Positions 57,593 through 64,000 of a stretch of 64,000 bases of DNA are shown in pieces. This DNA is from WTFV01 sp965200895 (GTDB lineage Bacteria > Acidobacteriota > Vicinamibacteria > Vicinamibacterales > UBA8438), in contig CBDAVM010000002.1 in the NCBI GenBank assembly GCA_965200895.1, forward strand, positions 930,001-994,000, read 5' to 3'. The stretch's first letter is position 1; each line of letters starts with the position of its first letter. The position numbers were made by a program, and so were the translations under genes. The notes beneath the pieces were generated by a model. That model did no database searches. It worked only from the letters and a program-made list of their open reading frames with translations, and was not told the origin of the DNA.

Positions 57593-58888
57593 TCAGTTGT
57601 CGTTGTTGGCGTTCATCGCCTCCCGCTCGGCCACCGCGGCGGCGAACTCGTCGTCGTCGAGCTCGTAGTAGCTCGTCCACGTGAAGCTCATGTCGTCGCT
57701 CGAGCGCTGGCCGAACCCGGCCCAGTTCCGCGGATCCGGATTCCAGCGGTTGGCGGCCGAGTTGTCGTGCCACGTGATGGTGTGCATCATCGTGCCGGCC
57801 GGCAGCAGCGGCTGCACGTCATCGGCGTAGTTGTAGACGATGTGCCAGCCGAAGTCCCATGTCGCGCAACTGAGCATCTCGGTCTGTCCGTCCGGGTAGA
57901 TGGCCTCGATGCACTGCCGCTTGCCGCGGTTGTGCAGATGCGGCTGGAAGCCGGTCAGTCGGACGTTGTTCTCGAACCGGTGGTAGCTGTCGTGGCGGAC
58001 GTCGTCCTCGCCCGGCGGGATGTCGAGGTCGTAGTTCTGCGCCAGCGCCCGCGAGAACAGCTCGTGCTTCGGCTTCTCGCCTTCCGGGTAGAAGGTCAGG
58101 CCGACGCTGGTGCGGTCGGTCCGGTCCTCCCCGATGGATGCATAGTGCATGTTGAAGCGGATGACCGTGCCGGCCTTGACGAGGCGGCCGGTGCCGGGCG
58201 GGAAGATGTCGCCGTTCTTGCCCTGGGCGTACTCGTTGAGGAAGTCGCCCTCCGTGTCCTCGGGCGTCTCCTGCACGCGGGTGACCGCATGGTGCACCAC
58301 CGGGAAGCCCTCGGACGACGGCTTCGTCTCGACCGCGCTGATCCAGACGTCCTCGGTCAGGCCCGAGTCGGCGTAGAAGTCGCCCCACCAGTTGGCGCCG
58401 TCGGCCGGCACCGTGAACGGCTCGGGGATCGGGACGATCCAGTCGGGCTCGCCGATGTGCCACATGTCGCGGTCGGCGAACGTGCGCGGCGGCGGCGCGT
58501 CGGCCGGGTTGCCGCGCGGCGCGCCGGCGTCGACCCAGGCGGCGACGGTGGCGATCTGCTCGTCGTTGAGCGAGCGGTCGTACTTGAAGCCCTGCACGCC
58601 GATGTTCTTGTCGATGTACCACGGCGGCATCGTGCGCGTGACGACCTTCTCGCGGATGGCGCGCGCCCACGGCCGCGACTCCTCCCAGGTCATCAGCGAC
58701 ATCGGCGCTATGGCGCCCTCGCGGTGGCAGGTCTGGCACGAATCCTGGAAGATCGGCAGCACGTCCTTCGTGAACGTGACGTCCGACTGCGCGAGCGCCG
58801 GGCCGGCCGCGACCGCCGACAGGGCGATCACCGCGAGCACGACGACGCCGAGGGAGCCGAACCGCCGGGTTGCGACGCTGACTGTCAT
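57593..58888 (-). CDS. c-type cytochrome fused to a PHM-like (copper type II) monooxygenase domain
   Basis: 431 residues from ATG 58888 (AGGAGGG upstream). Signal peptide (VVVLAVIALSAVAAGPALAQ), then a haem c domain (CQTCHREGAIAPMSL, Cys about 50, with the distal Met in RTMPPWY). The C-terminal domain has the ligand order of peptidylglycine alpha-hydroxylating monooxygenase: two adjacent His (VVHHAV) and a later His (FNMHYA) for one copper, HxH (QPHLHNRG) and Met (GTMMH) for the other. The fusion suggests haem feeds electrons to copper. This is read from the sequence; no activity is known. Confidence 0.85.
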   Translation of the reverse strand: MTVSVATRRFGSLGVVVLAVIALSAVAAGPALAQSDVTFTKDVLPIFQDSCQTCHREGAIAPMSLMTWEESRPWARAIREKVVTRTMPPWYIDKNIGVQGFKYDRSLNDEQIATVAAWVDAGAPRGNPADAPPPRTFADRDMWHIGEPDWIVPIPEPFTVPADGANWWGDFYADSGLTEDVWISAVETKPSSEGFPVVHHAVTRVQETPEDTEGDFLNEYAQGKNGDIFPPGTGRLVKAGTVIRFNMHYASIGEDRTDRTSVGLTFYPEGEKPKHELFSRALAQNYDLDIPPGEDDVRHDSYHRFENNVRLTGFQPHLHNRGKRQCIEAIYPDGQTEMLSCATWDFGWHIVYNYADDVQPLLPAGTMMHTITWHDNSAANRWNPDPRNWAGFGQRSSDDMSFTWTSYYELDDDEFAAAVAEREAMNANNDN

Positions 58889-59173
58889 GATGTCTGTCCC
58901 TCCTGTAGCGGCAGCCCAACTTTGCGCCCACGACGCGCCGTTTGTCAATGGCGCGGCCGGCAGCGGTTCGTGGCCGGGCAGCCCGGGCGCTCCGCTCCGC
59001 GGCAGGCTGCGAAATCGTCGCCGCCCGGCCTGCACGACCGAACGGCGCGGCCGCCCCCGGCAGATCCGCGATTCCCTCTCCGGTTCGCGCCCTCCGCCTC
59101 GCCGGGAACCGCACCGGCTGGCCGCCCTGTCGCCACTTGTCGCCGCGCCAGGGATGGAAGACGATCAGGCTGC

Positions 59174-60598
59174 ATGTCGCTCCCCGACGATCTCGGCGTC
59201 GAGATCATGACGCTCGCGGCGTGCTCCGTCCTGTTGGCTATCGCCTTCCAGCGCCTGCTGACAGCGGCGCTCCACCGGCCCGCCACCAGCGGGGCGCTGC
59301 TGGCCTTCTCGTCCGCGACGACGCTGTATGCCGTCTATGCGCTGTCGCAACTCGCCCTGATCCGCACCATCGCGCCCCTTCCCGAGAACGTCTGGGAGCA
59401 CATCGCCGCGGTCAGCCGCTACCTGCAACCGGTTGCCGCGTTCCTCTTCGTCGAACAGCACTGGGGCCCCGGCTGGCGCTCGGCCTTCCGGCGCATCTGG
59501 CAGACGCATCTGGCCTACGCCACGGTCGCCGTCGCCGTCGACATCGCCGCCGGGGCCGCCGGCACGGCCGTGATCGGGCATCTCCTTCTGGTCATGCTCT
59601 GGATGTTCACGGTGCTGGGGCATGTCGCGGCCGGACGGTTGCTGAGCGGGGCGGAAGACGGGGTGGTCCGCACCGGGCTGCTCGTGCTCGTCGTGTCGAT
59701 CGTCAACGATGTCCTGATTGCACTGGACGCGAGGCTGCCGTGGAGCCTGCAGATCATCCCGATGGGGATACTGTGCCTGGCCGGGTGTCTGGACCACACG
59801 CTGATGCGCCGCACCATCGCCAGCGAGCGGCGGCTCGCGACGCTGAACGCCGACCTGCAGACGGCGCGGCAGATTCAGCAGTCCCTGCTGCCGCGGACCG
59901 GGCCGCCGGCGGGCGCCTGCGCCGTGCGCTACCGTCCGATGGACACGGTCGCCGGCGATCTGTACGACTTCCTGCCGGTGGCTGCCCAGCGGTTCGGCGT
60001 CATGGTGGCCGACGTGAGCGGACACGGCATCCCGGCCGCAATCATCGCCTCGATGGTCAAGACCGGCCTGTCGTCCCAGGCGCACCGGGCGCACGAACCC
60101 GGCGCCGTCCTGGCCGGAATGAATCGGCACGTGTACGGACAGCTCGACGACAACTTCATCACCGTCGTCTACGCCTACGTCGATCTGGCGGCCCGGCGCG
60201 TCACGGTCGCCAACGCGGGACATCCGCCTCCGTTGCTCCTGTCACGCAGTCAGCGGACGGCGACGCGTGTCGAAGGATTCGGTCCGGCCCTGGGCATCGT
60301 GCCCGACGTGGAGTACGAGACCACCCAGGTCCCGATGGCGCTCGGCGATCGCCTGGTGCTCTACAGCGACGGCGTGGTGGAGGCGAGCTCGCCGGCAGGC
60401 GCCGACTTCACGATAGAGCGGCTGCGAACCACGCTGCTCGCCCACGCCGCGGAATCCGCCGAGCGCTGGGCGGACGAGGTGCTCAGACAGCTCCGCCGCT
60501 GGATCGACAAGCCGACCCCGGCGTTCGAGGACGACGTCACGCTCGTGGTCCTGGACCTGCTGGAGACGCCGGGGCGCGGTGCTGACGTGCAGAGATGA
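59174..60598 (+). CDS. membrane SpoIIE-type PP2C protein phosphatase
   Basis: 474 residues from ATG 59174. The N-terminal half has about seven membrane segments (MTLAACSVLLAIAFQRLLTAAL, ALIRTIAPLP region, LLLVMLWMFTVLGHVAAG, LLVLVVSIVNDVLIAL). A linker (LNADLQTARQIQQSLLP) leads into a PPM/SpoIIE phosphatase: VAGDLYDF, MVADVSGHGIPAAIIASMVK, LYSDGVVEASS and FEDDVTLVVLDLL. Such proteins dephosphorylate anti-sigma-factor antagonists in stress control; no RsbW/RsbV-like gene is in the window. A long upstream frame on the same strand is non-coding. Confidence 0.9.
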   Translation: MSLPDDLGVEIMTLAACSVLLAIAFQRLLTAALHRPATSGALLAFSSATTLYAVYALSQLALIRTIAPLPENVWEHIAAVSRYLQPVAAFLFVEQHWGPGWRSAFRRIWQTHLAYATVAVAVDIAAGAAGTAVIGHLLLVMLWMFTVLGHVAAGRLLSGAEDGVVRTGLLVLVVSIVNDVLIALDARLPWSLQIIPMGILCLAGCLDHTLMRRTIASERRLATLNADLQTARQIQQSLLPRTGPPAGACAVRYRPMDTVAGDLYDFLPVAAQRFGVMVADVSGHGIPAAIIASMVKTGLSSQAHRAHEPGAVLAGMNRHVYGQLDDNFITVVYAYVDLAARRVTVANAGHPPPLLLSRSQRTATRVEGFGPALGIVPDVEYETTQVPMALGDRLVLYSDGVVEASSPAGADFTIERLRTTLLAHAAESAERWADEVLRQLRRWIDKPTPAFEDDVTLVVLDLLETPGRGADVQR

Positions 60599-60730
60599 CG
60601 GATCCCGCCTCGAACCCGACGCCGCCGCGTTCGCCCGCCACGTGAAGCGCACGGCCGGCCACGTCGTCCGCGTCGTCGTGGTAGATTCATGGGTTGGGCG
60701 CTTCAACGGACAGGACTCAGGAGCAGGACC

Positions 60731-62674
60731 GTGTCGGAGACATCGAACCGCACCACCCATCCGTTCCAGACCGAGGCCCGTCAGCTCCTCGATCTGATGA
60801 TTCACTCGCTGTACTCGAACAAGGAGATCTTCCTCCGCGAGCTCGTCTCGAACGCATCGGACGCCTGCGACAAGCTGCGCTTCGAGGCGCTGACCGACGC
60901 CGCGCTGCTGGAGGAGGACCCCGACCTGGCGATCCACGTGGAGGTTGATCGCGACGCGCGCACCATCACCGTCACCGACAACGGGGTGGGCATGTCGCGG
61001 CAGGAGGTCATCGACAACATCGGCACCATCGCCCGGTCCGGGACGCGCGAGTTCGTGGCGCGACTGACCGGTGACCGGACCGAGGACGCGCAGCTCATCG
61101 GCCAGTTCGGCGTCGGCTTCTATTCGTCGTTCATCGTGGCCGACCGGGTCACGCTGACGACCCGCCGAGCGGGACTCGGGGCGGACGACGGCGTGCGCTG
61201 GGAGAGCACCGGCGAGGGCGACTACACCCTGGAGCCGATCTCCCGCGACGCGCGCGGCACGTCGGTCACGCTGCATCTGCGCGAAGGCGAGGACGACCTG
61301 CTGTCCGGCCCGGCCCTGCGGACCATCGTGCAGAAGTACTCCGACCACATCACGCTTCCGATTCTCATGAAGAAGGAGGAGGTCGCCGGGAAGCAGGCGG
61401 ACACCGGCGACATCGAGACCACCGAGAAGGTCAACCAGGCGTCGGCGCTGTGGGCGCGGCCGAAGACGGAGATCACGAAGGACCAGTACGACGAGTTCTA
61501 CCGGCACGTCGCCCACGACTTCGAGGCGCCGCTCGCCCGCACCCACGCGCGGGTCGAGGGGCGGCAGGAGTACACCCTGCTGCTGTACATCCCGCGGCGG
61601 GCGCCGTTCGACCTGTGGGACCGCGAGCGGCGCCACGGCATCAAGCTCTACGTCCGGCGCGTCTTCATCATGGACGGCGCGAAGGAGCTGCTGCCGGGAT
61701 ACCTGCGCTTCGTCCGCGGCCTGATCGACTCGGCCGACCTGCCGCTGAACATCTCGCGCGAGATCCTGCAGCACTCCCGCGACGTGGAGGCCATCCGCAA
61801 CGCGGCGGTCAAGCGCGTCCTCGGTCTGCTGGAGGAGCTGGCGGAACGGGAGCCGGAGAAGTACGCCGACTTCTGGCGCGAGTTCGGCCGCGTCCTCAAG
61901 GAGGGGATCGGCGAGGATCCCGGCAACCAGGAGCGGCTCGGCAAACTGCTGCGCTTCGCCTCCACCCATCGCAACACCGCCGAGCAGAGTGTCCCGCTCG
62001 GTGACTACGTGACGCGCATGCAGGACGGGCAGGAGAAGATCTACTACGTCACCGCCGACAGCTTCGCCGCCGCGCAGCACAGTCCGCACCTGGAGGTTTT
62101 CCGCAAGAAGGGCATCGAGGTCCTGCTGCTGCACGACCGCGTCGATGAATGGGTCATGGCGCACATGACGGAGTTCGACGGGAAGCCGCTGCAGTCGGTG
62201 ACCCGGGGCGACCTCGACCTCGGCGGCCTCACGGACAGCGAGGAGGACGCGAAGCAGAAGGACGAGACCGAGGCAAGTCTGAAGCCGCTCGTCGAGCGCA
62301 TCGGGAAGGCGCTCGGCGACAAGGCGAAGGAGGTGCGCCTGACCCACCGCCTGGTCGACTCGCCCGCCTGTCTCGTGACCGGGGAGGACGGCATCAGCGC
62401 GAACCTGGAACGCGTGCTCCGCGCCGCCGGGCAGTCCGTGCCGAACGTGCCGCTGGTGCTGGAGATCAACCCGGAGCACCCGATCGTGACCCGGCTGAAG
62501 GACGAGACCGACGAGGACCGGTTCAAGGACTGGAGCCACATCCTCTTCGACCAGGCGATGCTGGCCGAGGGCGGCCACCTCGACGATCCGGCCGGATTCG
62601 TGACGCGTCTGAACGGCCTGATGCTGGCGCTGGCCGGCGAACCGAAGTCGCGGATCTGGACGCCGGGGAGCTGA
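60731..62674 (+). CDS. htpG: molecular chaperone HtpG (Hsp90)
   Basis: 647 residues from GTG 60731 (SETSNRTTHPFQTEARQLLD), with AGGAG upstream. ATP-lid and binding motifs: NKEIFLRELVSNASDACDKLR, TDNGVGMSRQEVIDNIGTIA, GQFGVGFYSSFIVAD. The middle domain (RGLIDSADLPLNISREILQ) and C-terminal dimerisation region (HRLVDSPACLVTGEDGISANLERV) are complete. A 10-bp hairpin 39 bases downstream could end the transcript. Confidence 0.95.
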   Translation: MSETSNRTTHPFQTEARQLLDLMIHSLYSNKEIFLRELVSNASDACDKLRFEALTDAALLEEDPDLAIHVEVDRDARTITVTDNGVGMSRQEVIDNIGTIARSGTREFVARLTGDRTEDAQLIGQFGVGFYSSFIVADRVTLTTRRAGLGADDGVRWESTGEGDYTLEPISRDARGTSVTLHLREGEDDLLSGPALRTIVQKYSDHITLPILMKKEEVAGKQADTGDIETTEKVNQASALWARPKTEITKDQYDEFYRHVAHDFEAPLARTHARVEGRQEYTLLLYIPRRAPFDLWDRERRHGIKLYVRRVFIMDGAKELLPGYLRFVRGLIDSADLPLNISREILQHSRDVEAIRNAAVKRVLGLLEELAEREPEKYADFWREFGRVLKEGIGEDPGNQERLGKLLRFASTHRNTAEQSVPLGDYVTRMQDGQEKIYYVTADSFAAAQHSPHLEVFRKKGIEVLLLHDRVDEWVMAHMTEFDGKPLQSVTRGDLDLGGLTDSEEDAKQKDETEASLKPLVERIGKALGDKAKEVRLTHRLVDSPACLVTGEDGISANLERVLRAAGQSVPNVPLVLEINPEHPIVTRLKDETDEDRFKDWSHILFDQAMLAEGGHLDDPAGFVTRLNGLMLALAGEPKSRIWTPGS

Positions 62675-62680
62675 CGGCCG

Positions 62681-62827
62681 ATGCCGCACGGTTCGGCATC
62701 CTGGTCGCCGACGTCGGCCCACTCGTGGGCCGACCAGGTTCTCACTCCACTCGCGTCCCGGGTCGACAGACCGACGGCCGCGTTCGACGACGACGCCACG
62801 CTCGTGGTGCTCGACGCCCCGAGATGA
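62681..62827 (+). pseudogene. remnant of a SpoIIE-type phosphatase C-terminus
   Basis: Beginning at ATG 62681, a 48-residue frame ends WADQVLTPLASRVDRPTAAF, then DDDATLVVLDAPR and a stop. This matches the C-terminus of the intact phosphatase (WADEVLRQLRRWIDKPTPAF, EDDVTLVVLD) at about 60% identity over the clear part. The first 14 residues do not match. It contains no active-site motif, so it is a broken fragment. It lies just after htpG, the gene that separates it from the full copy. Confidence 0.75.
62713..62734 (+). terminator. hairpin downstream of htpG
   Basis: GTCGGCCCAC and GTGGGCCGAC pair over ten bases with a TC loop. It lies 39 bases after the htpG stop, inside the phosphatase remnant. 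Strong stem, no U-tract. Confidence 0.5.
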
Positions 62828-62852
62828 CGCTGCCGGTGTTGCTGTCCGGCGA

Positions 62853-63155
62853 TCACGGTGGATACAGGATCAGCGTGCGCCGCTTGCAGTCGGCCATGAT
62901 CTCGTGCGGCACGGACCGGATGGCGATCCACAGCACGACCGCCATGAACAGCTCGTCGATGTCGCGCAGGAAGCGCGGAATGAAGTCGGCGGAGCTGACG
63001 ACGTAGAACAGCGCGGCGGTGACGGTCCAGCGGGTGTACCAGGGTGTCCGCTCGTCGCGCAGCACGAGCCGGAGCGCCCGTGCGTCCTCAAGGACGCCGC
63101 GCACCCACTCGAGCCACCGCAACCGCGCCCGGAGGGACCAGCCTCGCTCAATCAT
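62853..63155 (-). CDS. DUF1232 (YkvA-like) membrane protein
   Basis: 100 residues from ATG 63155 (MIERGWSLRARLRWLEWVRG); the frame continues upstream to 63227 without support. The DUF1232 signature is ERTPWYTRWTVTAALFYVVS followed by SADFIPRFLRDIDEL, normally SPIDLIPDFIPVIGYLDD in this family, and one or two membrane segments are predicted. Function unknown. Convergent with htpG and the remnant. Confidence 0.8.
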   Translation of the reverse strand: MIERGWSLRARLRWLEWVRGVLEDARALRLVLRDERTPWYTRWTVTAALFYVVSSADFIPRFLRDIDELFMAVVLWIAIRSVPHEIMADCKRRTLILYPP

Positions 63156-63348
63156 CGGCGGACACCGGCCCCGCGTCCCGGCCGTGGAGCCTGCAATGAT
63201 TCCCCATCGCAGCAACGATAACAGCACGGAAGCGGAGCCGCCCTGACATATATCATGTCCCGCCAGCCGCGATCCGGGATCGCGGCCCGGTTCGTCTCCC
63301 CGACCCGCCGGATACGCCGGTCCCTGTCACCGGCGCAGGCAGCGAGGA

Positions 63349-63654
63349 TCAGTTCGTCTCCCCCCGCCGGATCCGCTCGATCCGCCGGTCGCGATCACCG
63401 ACGAAGCGGGCGAGGTCGCGCCGGTGGTTCGCCTCCAGCTCGGCGAGTGCCTGTGCGTCGGCGGCCCCGGCCACAGCCGACTGGTGCAGGATGCGGCACT
63501 CGGCGACCCGCGCCTCCCAGGTGCGACGGGCCTCGGCAATGGCGTCGATCTGGGCCGGGGTCAACGCGACCGCCTCCACGCCGGCAGCCTCGTCCTGCCG
63601 CTGCAGTTTCTCCATCGCGAGTTCGTACGCGCTCTTCGGTGCTCCGTCCGCCAC
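63349..63654 (-). CDS. small charged coiled-coil protein of unknown function
   Basis: 101 residues from GTG 63654 (ADGAPKSAYELAMEKLQRQD), with GGGAGGCGAT just upstream although the spacing is short; the frame to 63792 includes non-coding DNA. The product is helical and highly charged (ARRTWEARVAECRILHQSAV, ELEANHRRDLARFVGDRDRR) with no membrane segment. I do not know a function; similar small proteins occur in many Acidobacteriota (recalled, not checked). Confidence 0.65.
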   Translation of the reverse strand: MADGAPKSAYELAMEKLQRQDEAAGVEAVALTPAQIDAIAEARRTWEARVAECRILHQSAVAGAADAQALAELEANHRRDLARFVGDRDRRIERIRRGETN

Positions 63655-63731
63655 ATCGCCTCCCGCGTCGCCGTGCGCCTGTTCTCCCTCGCGTGCCACC
63701 GCCCCTGCGGTTTCGCCCGACCGCCAGCGCC

Positions 63732-63763
63732 AGTGTTCTGCCTCGTTCCACCGCGCAGACTCC
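63732..63763. repeat. dispersed hairpin repeat, copy 3 (decayed left arm)
   Basis: The right arm CCGCGCAGACTCC (63751-63763) and the loop GTTCCA match copy 1 at 41.9 kb, but the left arm (63732-63744) has decayed to an imperfect match. It lies between the small coiled-coil gene and the last YACHEGNY gene. Confidence 0.55.
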
Positions 63764-63801
63764 CGGCGCTGCGACGCGTTGCAGAACGGCACGGCCGGGT
63801 T

Positions 63802-63827
63802 CGCCAGGAGTCTGCAGACTCCTGGCG
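63802..63827. repeat. perfect 26-base palindrome, loopless relative of the hairpin repeat
   Basis: CGCCAGGAGTCTG and its exact reverse complement CAGACTCCTGGCG abut without a loop. It holds the GGAGTCTGC/GCAGACTCC arms of the dispersed repeat with the inner stem and loop missing. It is also 11 bases past the stop of the last, minus-strand YACHEGNY gene and could serve as its terminator. Confidence 0.65.
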
Positions 63828-63837
63828 GGAACGCGCC

Positions 63838-64000
63838 CTACTGCTGCGCGGCCTCCTGCTCCTCGGCCCGCGCCCCAAGAAGCAGGTTCTCCATGCCGTA
63901 GTTCCCCTCGTGGCAGGCGTACTCGTAGAGGGGCAGATCACTCCGGTTCATCGGCAGCCGGCCGCTGAACGGGCGCGTGAAACTGGCCGGGTCGTTGACG
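63838..64000 (-). CDS. YACHEGNY-family protein, copy 6 (N-terminal part outside window)
   Basis: Only the last 53 residues lie in the window. They read NDPASFTRPFSGRLPMNRSD, then LPLYEYACHEGNYGMENLLL and a short tail rich in Glu and Gln. Layout after the motif resembles subtype A (copies 1-3). The reading frame is open to the right edge, so the gene appears intact. Confidence 0.8.
   Translation of the reverse strand, partial: VNDPASFTRPFSGRLPMNRSDLPLYEYACHEGNYGMENLLLGARAEEQEAAQQ

Noticed and set aside
57398..59173. Plus-strand frame joined to the N-terminus of the SpoIIE-type phosphatase
   Set aside because: It is antisense to the cytochrome-PHM gene; the phosphatase has its own ATG at 59174.
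63802..63827. Perfect palindrome considered as an insertion-sequence end
   Set aside because: No transposase frame or target duplication nearby; it fits the dispersed hairpin repeat better.

Overview
The window is high-GC bacterial chromosome with no rRNA, phage or plasmid genes. Its gene content suggests an uncultured Acidobacteriota, probably near the Vicinamibacteria (subgroup 6). I infer this from the repeated secreted proteins ending in a YACHEGNY motif, the mreBCD-mrdA-rodA-rng order, and the many secreted PQQ, NHL and cytochrome proteins. It is inference, not phylogeny. Genes are densely packed, with many 1- and 4-base stop/start overlaps that indicate translationally coupled operons.

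Layout. 1-16.3 kb: the end of an outer-membrane barrel gene, a secreted TPR/aspartic-protease protein, a detached nuoB-nuoI pair with a ferredoxin, lipA and lpdA (convergent and overlapping), an M49-type metallopeptidase, a very large single-chain pyruvate:ferredoxin oxidoreductase, and an operon of a MoxR-type ATPase, a VWA protein and a Lon-N protein. 16.3-30 kb, nearly all minus strand: a YpdA-like reductase, folE, a 3-hydroxyacyl-CoA dehydrogenase, two coupled ABC ATPase/permease pairs, an HD protein, a dicarboxylate symporter, tsaD, mtnA and a nucleoside transporter. 30-44 kb: a small membrane protein, a DinB-like protein, a short MGMT-domain protein, rng, and the rod-shape operon (diguanylate cyclase, mreB, mreC, mreD, mrdA, rodA), then ppiD, sppA and tRNA-Leu(CAG).

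44-59 kb is an accessory-looking region dominated by exported proteins. It holds five complete members of the YACHEGNY family (a sixth is cut by the right edge), a PQQ dehydrogenase, an AMP-forming acyl-CoA ligase, an NHL beta-propeller, and a c-type cytochrome fused to a copper monooxygenase fold of the PHM type. The PHM-like and NHL (PAL-like) proteins resemble the two halves of peptidylglycine alpha-amidating monooxygenase, so the region may encode an extracytoplasmic oxidation or amidation system. That function is a hypothesis. 59-64 kb: a SpoIIE-type phosphatase, htpG, a short remnant repeating the phosphatase C-terminus on the far side of htpG, a DUF1232 protein, a small coiled-coil protein and the sixth YACHEGNY gene.

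Non-coding features include a dispersed hairpin repeat (41.9-42.0 kb and 63.7-63.8 kb), short tandem and direct repeats around the tRNA, and several strong intergenic hairpins. No CRISPR array, insertion sequence or attachment site was seen.
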